Shown here in pieces: positions 49,608 to 57,928 of a stretch of DNA of 64,000 nt. The DNA comes from Candidatus Latescibacterota bacterium (GTDB taxonomy: Bacteria > Latescibacterota > MWCZ01): contig JAKJDF010000001.1 in the NCBI GenBank assembly GCA_022706085.1, positions 526,674-590,673 on the forward strand. The letters are read 5' to 3'. The notes under the pieces were generated by a model. That model searched no databases, was not told the DNA's origin, and worked only from the letters and a program-made list of their open reading frames with translations. The number at the start of each line of letters is the position of its first letter. Position 1 is the stretch's first letter. The position numbers and the translations under genes are program-made.

Positions 49608-50687
49608 ATGCCAGCGAAGGCGAAGAGCAAACCCAGCAAAGTGCGCGTCGGATTCATCGGTTCCGGCGGCATCGCCCGTCATTACATGGGCCTGTTCACG
49701 AAGCACATGGCCGACGACGTCGAAATCGTCGCGATCTCCGATTCAAGCGAAGCGGCGCTTGCGCTCGCTGGCGACCAGTTCAGCATCGCCAAGCGGTTCA
49801 AGAACTACAAGGACATGCTCAAGATTAAAGAGCTGGACGCCGTATGCGTCTGCACGCCGAACTACCTGCACGCGCAGCCGACGATTGACGCGCTGGCGGC
49901 GGGCAAGCATGTCATCGTGGAAAAGCCGATGGCCATGAACGCGACCGAGGCCGCGGCGATGGTAAAAGCCGGCAAGGACAACAAACGTGTCCTCGTCATC
50001 GGATTCCAGTACCGTTACGCACCGTCCGCGCAGGTAATCAAACGCGCGATTGACGAGGGGCAATTCGGAAAGGTGCTGTTCGCGCGGTGCCAGGCGCTGC
50101 GCCGCCGGGGGATACCCAACTGGGGTGTGTTCACGCGCAAGGACCTGCAGGGCGGCGGCCCCATGATTGACATCGGCGTGCACATCATCGAAGTGGCGCA
50201 TTACCTGATGGGCAGCCCGAAGCCGGTGTCGGCATTCGGTTCCACGTACACGTACATCGGCGACAAAGAAGAGAAAGCCAAAGGCGTTGCCTGCGGGTGG
50301 CCGAACTGGGACTACAAGAACTACACCGTGGAAGACCTCGCCGTGGGGCTGATCAAGTTCGACAACGGCGCCACGCTTTCCGTGGAGGCCTCTTTCGCGG
50401 CACATATCGAGAAGGACGTCTTCAGCTTCACCCTGATGGGGGAGAAGGCTGGCGCGCAGTTCGAGCCTCTTATGCTGTTCAAGGACGAGGCCGGCGTGAT
50501 GGTGAACGTCACCCCCACCTATGTGGGCGGACAGGATGGCTTCCTCACCAAGCTGCAGGACTTCATCGAGTGCGTGAAAACCGGCAAGCAACCGCAGGCG
50601 CCGGGCGAGCACGGGCTCATGGTGCAGCAGATCCTCGACGGCGTGTACCGTTCCGCCGAAACCGGGAAGGTGGTAACGTTCAAGTAG
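49608..50687 (+). CDS. Gfo/Idh/MocA family oxidoreductase
   Basis: The 359-residue protein has VRVGFIGSGGIARHYMGLF (NAD(P) site, residues 12-30), the catalytic-lysine segment HVIVEKPMAMNATEAA, VLVIGFQYRYAPSAQ and the substrate-side GGGPMIDIGVHIIEVAHYL. The His of GVHIIE is the usual catalytic base. It oxidises or reduces a sugar-like compound. AAGGAG lies 6 bases before ATG 49608. It is a single-gene unit with a clear terminator and is only distantly similar to the copy at 23843. Confidence 0.93.
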   Translation: MPAKAKSKPSKVRVGFIGSGGIARHYMGLFTKHMADDVEIVAISDSSEAALALAGDQFSIAKRFKNYKDMLKIKELDAVCVCTPNYLHAQPTIDALAAGKHVIVEKPMAMNATEAAAMVKAGKDNKRVLVIGFQYRYAPSAQVIKRAIDEGQFGKVLFARCQALRRRGIPNWGVFTRKDLQGGGPMIDIGVHIIEVAHYLMGSPKPVSAFGSTYTYIGDKEEKAKGVACGWPNWDYKNYTVEDLAVGLIKFDNGATLSVEASFAAHIEKDVFSFTLMGEKAGAQFEPLMLFKDEAGVMVNVTPTYVGGQDGFLTKLQDFIECVKTGKQPQAPGEHGLMVQQILDGVYRSAETGKVVTFK

Positions 50688-50719
50688 GCGTTACGCACAG
50701 CAAACACCACGGAATGCGA

Positions 50720-50758
50720 AACCGCACGTGCCAATCCGGTGCGTGCGGTTTTCTTGTT
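50720..50758 (+). terminator. Rho-independent terminator of the Gfo/Idh/MocA gene
   Basis: AACCGCACG (50720-50728) pairs with CGTGCGGTT (50742-50750), loop of 13, then TTCTTGTTT. Confidence 0.88.
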
Positions 50759-50836
50759 TGGCGGTACGAAAGACGAATTGAACGCGTTCACCACATGAAA
50801 AGACACGGAAGAAAAACCGTAAGGCCTATTTGCGTC

Positions 50837-51094
50837 TCATCTCCTCCCAACGATCCAAAGCCAGCCGGGTTCCGGGCCGCCAACGAACAGTTGGCCTTCC
50901 ATGGTACGGATTTCAACCCGGTCAAAGCCTACCTCCTTCATGACCTGCATCTTCTGATCGAGACTCACGGGGCGTTGCGGGGTGACGGTCCGTTGCTCGA
51001 TAACATCCCGTTGCGGATCTATCGTTATCCACGCATTTTCACGGACCCCTGTCCGTTCGTCCGTTTCGTGGAGTTCGAGACGGAAACGCCACAA
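50837..51094 (-). pseudogene. Fragment resembling the C-terminus of a SAM-dependent methyltransferase
   Basis: Eighty-five codons read FRLELHETDERTGVRENAWI ... QMQVMKEVGF-like (actual SLDQKMQVMKEVGFDRVEIR) and end GGPEPGWLWIVGRR. This resembles the last strand-helix-strand of class I methyltransferases, where a helix is followed by GFxxVE. There is no ATG or Shine-Dalgarno, only TTG 51094. Upstream the same frame continues for a few codons (PRIVSNLQAASAL) directly into a REP element at 51128, and beyond it only repeats are found. I interpret it as a gene cut by repeat insertion or deletion; the family call is weak. Confidence 0.4.
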
Positions 51095-51127
51095 CGCAGA
51101 GGCAGCCTGGAGGTTGCTGACAATCCG

Positions 51128-51154
51128 CGGCGGTCTCGGCGAGACCGCCCTACC
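51128..51154 (-). repeat. 27-bp REP element, inverted, identical to 8793
   Basis: The minus strand reads GGTAGGGCG, GTC, TCGCCGA, GAC, CGCCG. It abuts the 5' end of the methyltransferase-like fragment. Confidence 0.8.
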
Positions 51155-51180
51155 GGAGTTTCTCTGCGCGCCGCAGAACC

Positions 51181-51256
51181 GTCATTCCCGCAATCGCCTC
51201 GCAAAAAGGCCTCATTCCGCGTGCTCCATCGAGCACGACGCGAAGGCGGGAATGAC
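51181..51256. repeat. GGATTCCC-type palindrome with an expanded loop
   Basis: GTCATTCCCGC (51181-51191) and GCGGGAATGAC (51246-51256) are inverted arms separated by about 54 bases instead of four. The inner segment contains its own hairpin GTGCTCCATCGAGCAC. Confidence 0.65.
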
Positions 51257-51283
51257 AGCTTCCTCTTTGGATGGGTTGAGCCA

Positions 51284-51362
51284 GCGCCGGTGCGTCTCGA
51301 TACATCGAACGGGGAACGCCGCTTCGCTTCCGTTCCTTCTCCGTTCGCCACTCGACGACCGG
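51284..51362 (-). repeat. 93-bp long-hairpin element, copy 3 (shorter)
   Basis: Read on the minus strand, it starts CCGGTCGTCGAGTGGCGAAC and ends ATCGAGACGCACCGGCGC, as in copies 1 and 2. The middle differs: GAACGG pairs with CCGTTC and GGAACG with CGTTCC, so the hairpin is kept with a changed sequence. Confidence 0.7.
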
Positions 51363-51368
51363 CCCCCG

Positions 51369-54300
51369 TCATTCCCCGGCAGGCGCTTGCTCCGCCCGGT
51401 CCTTCCCCAGCCCTTTCACGTCTTCAATGACGAGGTACAGACACGGCACGAGGATGAGCGTGATGGCCGTGGCAAAGAGGATTCCATACCCGAGCGAAAT
51501 CGCCATGGGAATCATGAAACGCGCCTGCCGCGACGTCTCGAAGATCATAGGGACAAGGCCGCAGAACGTGGTGAGCGATGACAGAATAATCGGGCGGAAA
51601 CGGCGGATGCCCGCCCGGTGGATGGCGTCGTGTGCGTTGTCCCCCTCCAGTCGACAACGGTTGGCATAATCGATCATCACCAGCGCATTGTTCACGACGA
51701 CACCCGCGAGGGCAACCATGCCCATCATGCTGATGAGGTCAATCGAATAGCCCATTATCAGGTGGCCAAGCAGTGCGCCGACGATGCCGAACGGAATCGC
51801 CGTCATGACGATGAGCGGCTGGCTGTAGCTGCGGAACGGAATGGCAAGGAGCACGTAGATGACGAGAAGCGCCAGCAGGAATCCCCGGTAGAGACTGTCC
51901 ATGGACTCCGTCATCGTTGCCTGGCGCCCCTGGAAACTCCACGAGAGACCCGGGAAATCGCGCACCAGTTGTGGCAGAACTTCCATCTGGAGCGTTTCCA
52001 GCACACGATTGGTTTCCTTCTCGGGAATCACGCTCGCCCGCACCGTGACGGTACGCCGCCCATCCCGCCGCGCGATGCTGGTAAAGGCCCGCCCCCGCTC
52101 CACTTCGGCGACTTCATAGAGCGGGACATCCCGACCGCCGGGCGTTCGAATCAGAAGCTGCTCCACGTCGTATTCGCTGAGGCGCTCCGATTCCGGAAGC
52201 CGGACGCGGACGGTGACCTCGTTGCGCCCCCGCTGCTGCCGCAGCGCTTCCGTGCCAAGGAACGAATTGCGCACCTGCCGCGCCACGTCCGTCGGCGTCA
52301 ACCCCAGGCTCAACCCTTCCGGTTTGACGCGGAAACTGAGTTGTTGCTTCCCCGGGCTGTACCCGTCGTCAATGTCCCTGGTCTGGGTGAAATGGGCAAG
52401 TTTCCGTGCAAGGTCGCGGCTGGCCCCGGCGAGTATGTCGATATTGGAATGGGTCAGTTCCACGGTCACCGAGGAGCCTCCTCCCGGGCCGCCGCGGTCC
52501 GACTCGAATTTCAATGACTGAAGGCCCGGTATCTGGCCTGTCTTTTCACGCCAGATGTCCGTTGTTTCACCCGTCGAAAGGGGACGAATATCGGGGTCGG
52601 TGAGGTAAATCGCCACTTCGACGACGTTTTCGTTGATGTTCGCGTAAATCCCCTGCACAAGTGCGTCGCCGTATTCCGCCCTGATTTTCTCCGCACTTGC
52701 CACGAGCCGGTCGCGTACGGCAACCGCGCGCCGGAAAGGGCTTCCATAGGGAAGCGTTGCCGTGACGTACGCGCGGTCGGATTCCACCTTCGCCATGAGG
52801 ACGATGCCCATGCGTCCACTGGCAGCGTACGCCACCATTATTGTCAATACGGCCACGAATACTGCGATTGTCAGGTATCTCCGGCGGAGAGCCTTTTCGA
52901 CGAACGGGTCGTAGACGTTGTTGATGAAACGGTACAGCCCGCCGCTGACTTTTTGTTGGAACTCAGCCACGCGGTGCATGGCGCTTCCCTCGCGCGCGGC
53001 GAGAGAGCGCGCGAGCTGGGCGGGAAGGATCAGAATCGGTTGAATCCACGCGATCAGCGTCGTGAAGATGACCACGAACGGTACAACGCTCCACATCTTG
53101 CCGATCCAGCCGGGCATGAACAGGAGGGGAACGAATGACGCGATGTTGGTGAGCATGCTGAACGCAATTGCCAGGTTGACTTCTCGTACGCCCTGCACCG
53201 CCGCATCGAGAACTTCCATACCCCGGCGGCGGTACTCGTAGATGTTTTCCCCGGCAACGATCGCGCTATCCACGCACAGGCCCAGCGCCATGATGAAGGC
53301 GAACATGCTCATCATGTTGATGGAGACGTTCAGCGTCGGCATGAACAGGATGGTACCCAGAAACGCGGTGGGGATGGCCATGGTCACCCAGAGCGCAAGC
53401 TTCGGTGCAAGAAACAACCCGAGCACCAGCAATACCAGGATCAGACCGGACGCAGCGTTTCGAAGGAGGAGGTCGAGGCGCTGACGATAGGTGACACTCT
53501 GGTCCATGCGAAATGCGTAATGCACGCCGGGAGGGAAATCCGCCGCAATTTCGTCCAGCGCTTCATGCGCTGCGTTGGACACGCCGATGGGGGTCTGATC
53601 GCCCACGCGATAGACGTCCACATTGACGGCCAGTTGCCCGTCGAATGTCGCCAGGCGATTGCTGTCCTCGAACCCTTCGCGCACCTCGGCGATATCGCTC
53701 AGATGCACGACGACGCCGGAGGGTGTGGTGATGATCGGGATGGCCCCGAATTCGCGGGCCCAGTCGCGCCGCTCCTTGACGCGAAGAAGGATCTCTCCCG
53801 CGTCACTCCTGATGCTTCCGCCCGGCAACTCAACCGCTACCTGTCGGATTGTCTGGGCAACCTGCGCCAGCGTGAGGTTGTACCGCCGAAGGTTTTCCCG
53901 TGGAACATCCACGTGGATCTCGTAATCGCGCACCCCGCTGAGATCAACCTGGGTAATCCCCGGTTTCTGCAGTAGTTTTTCGCGCACGAGCTCGGCAGCA
54001 TCACGCAGGACCCAATCGTCAACATCTCCGTAGATGAGAATCGCCAACACGTTCCGCCGCGAGATTGCCAGCGCTACCTGGGGTTTTTCGGCGTCCTGGG
54101 GAAATGTGGAGATGCGCTGTATTGCCTGCTGGATATCTTGGTACACGCGCTGGGCATCCGCGCCTTCTTCGATTTCCACCGAAACCGAGCCAGAGCCTTC
54201 CGCGGCCGTTGCTGTGATCTGTTTGATCCCGTCTATCCCGCGGATTGCCTCCTCCACTACGAGGATGATGCCCTGTTCCACCTCCTCCGGGCTCGCGCCG

Positions 54301-54494
54301 GGATAGGGCACCCGTATATCAACCCGGTCGAGTTCGAACTCCGGGTACACCTCCTGCTTGATCCGATACGCGGCGACAAGCCCCCCCATGATGAACACAA
54401 GCATGAGCAGACTTGCGGTGACTCGATTGTGCACCATCCACGCAAGCGGTCCGTTGTGCTGTACCGGCGGGAACCTGTTCTCCGGGCTGTTCAC
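51369..54494 (-). CDS. RND-family efflux pump inner-membrane subunit
   Basis: The 1041-residue protein is a full-length HAE-type RND transporter with 12 TMs and two large periplasmic loops. Recognisable parts are YRIKQEVYPEFELDRVDI at the N-terminus, PGASPEEVEQGI, the TM4 region MALGLCVDSAIVAGENIYEY and GVVVNNALVMIDYANR in TM10. In TM4 the usual Asp-Asp proton relay reads D409-S410, so only one Asp is present. It would expel drugs, detergents or lipids using the proton gradient. It starts with GTG 54494, overlapping the adaptor stop by four bases (GTGA) with AAGGGGG upstream. Confidence 0.93.
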   Translation of the reverse strand: MNSPENRFPPVQHNGPLAWMVHNRVTASLLMLVFIMGGLVAAYRIKQEVYPEFELDRVDIRVPYPGASPEEVEQGIILVVEEAIRGIDGIKQITATAAEGSGSVSVEIEEGADAQRVYQDIQQAIQRISTFPQDAEKPQVALAISRRNVLAILIYGDVDDWVLRDAAELVREKLLQKPGITQVDLSGVRDYEIHVDVPRENLRRYNLTLAQVAQTIRQVAVELPGGSIRSDAGEILLRVKERRDWAREFGAIPIITTPSGVVVHLSDIAEVREGFEDSNRLATFDGQLAVNVDVYRVGDQTPIGVSNAAHEALDEIAADFPPGVHYAFRMDQSVTYRQRLDLLLRNAASGLILVLLVLGLFLAPKLALWVTMAIPTAFLGTILFMPTLNVSINMMSMFAFIMALGLCVDSAIVAGENIYEYRRRGMEVLDAAVQGVREVNLAIAFSMLTNIASFVPLLFMPGWIGKMWSVVPFVVIFTTLIAWIQPILILPAQLARSLAAREGSAMHRVAEFQQKVSGGLYRFINNVYDPFVEKALRRRYLTIAVFVAVLTIMVAYAASGRMGIVLMAKVESDRAYVTATLPYGSPFRRAVAVRDRLVASAEKIRAEYGDALVQGIYANINENVVEVAIYLTDPDIRPLSTGETTDIWREKTGQIPGLQSLKFESDRGGPGGGSSVTVELTHSNIDILAGASRDLARKLAHFTQTRDIDDGYSPGKQQLSFRVKPEGLSLGLTPTDVARQVRNSFLGTEALRQQRGRNEVTVRVRLPESERLSEYDVEQLLIRTPGGRDVPLYEVAEVERGRAFTSIARRDGRRTVTVRASVIPEKETNRVLETLQMEVLPQLVRDFPGLSWSFQGRQATMTESMDSLYRGFLLALLVIYVLLAIPFRSYSQPLIVMTAIPFGIVGALLGHLIMGYSIDLISMMGMVALAGVVVNNALVMIDYANRCRLEGDNAHDAIHRAGIRRFRPIILSSLTTFCGLVPMIFETSRQARFMIPMAISLGYGILFATAITLILVPCLYLVIEDVKGLGKDRAEQAPAGE

Positions 54495-55732
54495 CGGCTC
54501 GTCCCCCTTGTGGCGTTGCGCGCTGCCGGTTCCTCCCGTGTGCGAAGCGGCTGGCCTTCCACCGCGGCGCTGAGGTCGGTGGTTACGATGCGTTCCCCTT
54601 CCCGCACCCCGCCGGTGACGTAGACAGCATCCGGGCTTTTCAGGGCGATGGTTACGGGCCGAATCTCGAGGCGGCTGCTGTCATTCATGATCCACACGCG
54701 ATCGCCTTCACGAAGGAGGTCCCGGCGGATTTTGGCGGCTGAGGGCACCGGATTGCCGCGTATGGCAACTCGCACGTACGAGCCAACCAGCAGGGAGGGT
54801 TTTCCCTCGTTGTTCCGCGTGAGCGCAAGCGGATCGGGCACGGAGATAAGCACGCGCGCCATGCGGCCCTGTTCCTCCAGATCGCCCGCTACCCGTGCCA
54901 CGTATCCTTCCCGGACGACGCCGCTGCCCCATTCAACATCGTTGGAGATGACTGCCGGCGAACCCTTCCCTGTCGCGGATCGCGGAACACTGATCCACCG
55001 CAGCTGGTTCACCGGCACGGACGCCGTCACCCAGTACTCATCCGTGCCCATGAGCGCAGCCAGCGGCGCGTTGGCGGAAACTCGCGCTCCGACGTTGACA
55101 TACGCCACCTTGACGACCGCATTGAAGGGAGCGGAAACCCCCGTGCGGCGCCGATTCAGCCGCGCCTGCGCCAGTGCTGCTTCTGCTGACGCCAGAGCAG
55201 CCTGCGCCGTTTCCAGCTGCGGCTGACGGAGCGCAAGCGCTCTCTCCGCTTCCCCGCCTTGCTGCCCCAGAAGCTCAAACTCGCGCCGCGCCACCGCCTG
55301 TTTCCCCATCTCGGTTGCAAGCTCGCTGCGCGCGCGGGTGACCTCCGCCGCAGCGCGCTCTACCGCAAAATCGTAGTCCGCCGGGTCAATCTGCACGAGG
55401 AGTTGGCCCTTGCGGAGTCGGCCGCCCGGGATGAGCTCGGGGCTGAAATTCAGGACCTCGCCGGCCACCGGCGCCGCAACCTGAACCTCCTGCGCGGGCT
55501 CGACCGTTCCCATTGCTTCAATGGTGACCACGTGTTCAGCGAAATGGAGGGTATCTACCTCAACGAGGCGCGCGTTGACCGGCCGCTGGCGCCGTTCGGC
55601 CCTCGGGGCGGTTTTCATGAGATAGTACGCGACGAGTGACGCCGCGATGACAATCGCCAGTGGAACCACCGCCCGCAGAATCCTCCTGTCACCTTTCTGC
55701 GGGATGAGTGTCGGTGTGCTGCTATCTGCCAT
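54491..55732 (-). CDS. RND periplasmic adaptor (membrane fusion protein)
   Basis: The 413-residue protein has an N-terminal TM (about 21-40), a barrel-sandwich/lipoyl domain (AMGTVEPAQEVQVAAPVAGE ... VSAPFNAVVKVAYVNVGARV), a long alpha-helical hairpin (about 125-200, Ala/Gln/Glu-rich) and a beta-barrel with membrane-proximal domain (YWVTASVPVNQLRWISVP ... VTGGVREGERIVTTDL). It bridges the RND pump and the outer-membrane channel. The gene overlaps the pump gene by four bases. The NodT-like gene lies 30 bases upstream, so the order on the transcript is channel, adaptor, pump. Confidence 0.93.
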   Translation of the reverse strand: MADSSTPTLIPQKGDRRILRAVVPLAIVIAASLVAYYLMKTAPRAERRQRPVNARLVEVDTLHFAEHVVTIEAMGTVEPAQEVQVAAPVAGEVLNFSPELIPGGRLRKGQLLVQIDPADYDFAVERAAAEVTRARSELATEMGKQAVARREFELLGQQGGEAERALALRQPQLETAQAALASAEAALAQARLNRRRTGVSAPFNAVVKVAYVNVGARVSANAPLAALMGTDEYWVTASVPVNQLRWISVPRSATGKGSPAVISNDVEWGSGVVREGYVARVAGDLEEQGRMARVLISVPDPLALTRNNEGKPSLLVGSYVRVAIRGNPVPSAAKIRRDLLREGDRVWIMNDSSRLEIRPVTIALKSPDAVYVTGGVREGERIVTTDLSAAVEGQPLRTREEPAARNATRGTSR

Positions 55733-55762
55733 CTTGTTCCATTTCCTGCGAAGAGGCTCTGG

Positions 55763-57175
55763 TCACCGCGAGCCTGTGGGCGGTCCGGGGCGGGTCAGCT
55801 CCCAACCGCCGCTGAGGGCTCTGTAGAGGGCGATGCGGTTTTCGATGAGCGCAAGCTGCGCTCCGAGATATGAGATTTCCAGCGCCTGATGTGTCTGCTG
55901 GGCTTCAAGGACGCGGGTGTACTCCGTAACGCCCTGAAGATAGTTGTCGCGGGCACGATTGATCACCTCAGCCGCGAGGGTAAGCTGCTGCCGGAGGCTG
56001 GTCACGTATTCCTGTTGCCGGCGCTCCGTGGCGATGGCGTTTTCGACCTCGCTGAGGGCATCGAGCACGGTCTGCCCGTACGCAGTAAGGCTTGCCGACG
56101 TTGCGGCCCGTGTCCGCTCTACCTCCGCTGTGCGCCTTCCACCGTCCACCAGAGGCATGGCGACATTGGCCGCGAGGGACGCCAGCCAGTTGGAAAACAG
56201 GTTTGCGACGGATTCCGCGGAGGTATTTGCTCCGGCGGAGAGGGTGATCCGGGGATAACGGTCGGCAATCGCGGCGGCGGTTCGGCGATCTGCAGCCATC
56301 ACCTCAAAAAGTGCTTTGCGGACGTCCGGCCGCCGCTGGATGAGGTCTGCCGGCACACCCGCCGCAGGCATTGGCGGAAGGTCTGGAAGATCGGGAGTCG
56401 GACGAAAGGCAATCGCGCCGGGGTTCTGGCCCAGCAGAACGGCGAGGCGGTTGTAAAGGACGGCTCTGTTCGCTTCCCCGCGAGCAATGTCGCCGCGACG
56501 AGCTTCAACGGCCTGTCGCTGGCGTAATACATCCTCCGCTTTTGATTGCCCCTGCTGGAACCGAAGGGTGACAAGCTCAAGCATTTCCTCGTTCGATCGA
56601 AGCTGGCGACGCAGGACTGCGGTTTCCGCCTCCTGTCTGGAGATGCGGAACCACGTGGTGGCTACCTGAGCCGAAAGGGTGACGGCAGCCGTGCGAACGT
56701 CTTCAGCGGACGCCCTCGCATCCAGCAGCGACGCGTCGGAAGTCGCACGTACGCGCCCCCAGAGATCCACTTCGTAGCTCGCCGCGGCACCGAGAGAGAA
56801 TTCCGTGTCCGTGCCGTCCGTGGCGACGTTGCCGGTATGCTGTCGCGTCAATTCGGCCCCGGTGGAAAGAGACATGTTCGGGTAAGCACCCGCCCCCTCA
56901 CGCCGCGCCGCGGCTTCCGCCTGCGCAAGACGGAACCACGCCTCCTGAAGGGAAAGATTGTCGGCAAGAGATCGCTCAACGGCTTCGTTCAGCGCCGCGT
57001 CTCCAAAACTTTGCCACCACCGTTCCGCCGCGTCCTGCGTTCCTGCGGCGGAAAACTCAGCCGGGGGAGCAACCGGTGGGGCGATACCCGCGGGTTTTGG
57101 GCCACACCCTGCAATCAACGCGGCTGGCAGCACGAAATACGCGACTACGCTGTTTTTTGCGCGACAACCAGTCAC
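55763..57175 (-). CDS. Outer-membrane efflux lipoprotein, NodT/OprM family
   Basis: The 470-residue protein has a lipoprotein signal with lipobox LIAGC (C24) and two homologous helical/strand repeats typical of TolC-like channels: WWQSFGDAALNEAVERSLAD near the start, SYEVDLWGRVRATSDASLLD, and LIQRRPDVRKALFEVMAADR. It forms the trimeric exit duct of the tripartite efflux system encoded by the next two genes. The start is GTG 57175 with AGGTGA just upstream. Its first residues (MTGCRAKNS) are followed by the hydrophobic signal core. Confidence 0.94.
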   Translation of the reverse strand: MTGCRAKNSVVAYFVLPAALIAGCGPKPAGIAPPVAPPAEFSAAGTQDAAERWWQSFGDAALNEAVERSLADNLSLQEAWFRLAQAEAAARREGAGAYPNMSLSTGAELTRQHTGNVATDGTDTEFSLGAAASYEVDLWGRVRATSDASLLDARASAEDVRTAAVTLSAQVATTWFRISRQEAETAVLRRQLRSNEEMLELVTLRFQQGQSKAEDVLRQRQAVEARRGDIARGEANRAVLYNRLAVLLGQNPGAIAFRPTPDLPDLPPMPAAGVPADLIQRRPDVRKALFEVMAADRRTAAAIADRYPRITLSAGANTSAESVANLFSNWLASLAANVAMPLVDGGRRTAEVERTRAATSASLTAYGQTVLDALSEVENAIATERRQQEYVTSLRQQLTLAAEVINRARDNYLQGVTEYTRVLEAQQTHQALEISYLGAQLALIENRIALYRALSGGWELTRPGPPTGSR

Positions 57176-57204
57176 TCGTCACCTTTCTGCGCGTCCACGA
57201 CACA

Positions 57205-57648
57205 TCACAGAACTGTTTTCGCCAGTAATGCGCCGAGGTCGCGGAGTTTCGTTCGTGCCGCATCGTCCGGCTTGCCACGCACGAGCAGCGTCTGGCCGAC
57301 CTGTTTGAACCTGAACGAGCGGCAGATCTTTTCCACGCTTGTGGAGGCTGACCCGCCGCCCCCGTGCGTGATGAAAATAGCACAGGGCTTGTCGTCCACC
57401 TGACCCTGCGTAGGGTAGAACGTGCGGTCGAAGAAATCCTTGAGCATCCCGGCCATGTAACTGAAGTAGTCGGGTGAGCCGAAGCAGACGCCGTCGCAGG
57501 CCAGCAGATCAGACGGCCCGGCTTCCGCGGCACTTTTTACCACTGCGTCCGCACCCGCAACGGACCGGATCCCTTCGGCCACGATTTCCGCGGCAGCCGC
57601 CGTGTTGCCGCCCATTGAGTGGTACACCACGAGCACGGTTCTCGCCAT
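57205..57648 (-). CDS. Flavodoxin-family protein
   Basis: The 147-residue protein has a flavodoxin-like fold. The FMN phosphate loop is VVYHSMGGNTAAAAEIVAEG (residues 8-27), followed by the aromatic-lined loop GSPDYFSYMAGMLKDFFDR. The C-terminal TLLVRGKPDDAARTKLRDLG completes the alpha/beta fold. It likely transfers electrons or acts as an NAD(P)H:quinone-type reductase; partner unknown. ATG 57648 has GGGAGG at about 6 bases. It lies 29 bases before the efflux operon on the same strand and may be its first gene. Confidence 0.88.
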   Translation of the reverse strand: MARTVLVVYHSMGGNTAAAAEIVAEGIRSVAGADAVVKSAAEAGPSDLLACDGVCFGSPDYFSYMAGMLKDFFDRTFYPTQGQVDDKPCAIFITHGGGGSASTSVEKICRSFRFKQVGQTLLVRGKPDDAARTKLRDLGALLAKTVL

Positions 57649-57928
57649 GGAACACCTCCCTGTGGTGGACTGTGAACAGCCGTTGAACATGGGGAATTTA
57701 CACACCGCGGCGTACCGGGGTCAAAAGGTGGCACGACACACGGTTCACCATTGCACCGCAAACCGGACGGGTCTTTTCGACGGGCTCACCAGCCGTTCCG
57801 GCCGGCCGGGGTTCTGTTTCAGAGGTCCCGCACGGAAAACCGCGCCTTCCACATCCGGGTCTGGTGGCGTAGTTTTCAGGTCGCCGGCCGCTCCGCCGGG
57901 TTCTTCCACCTTACCTCGGAGAATCACC

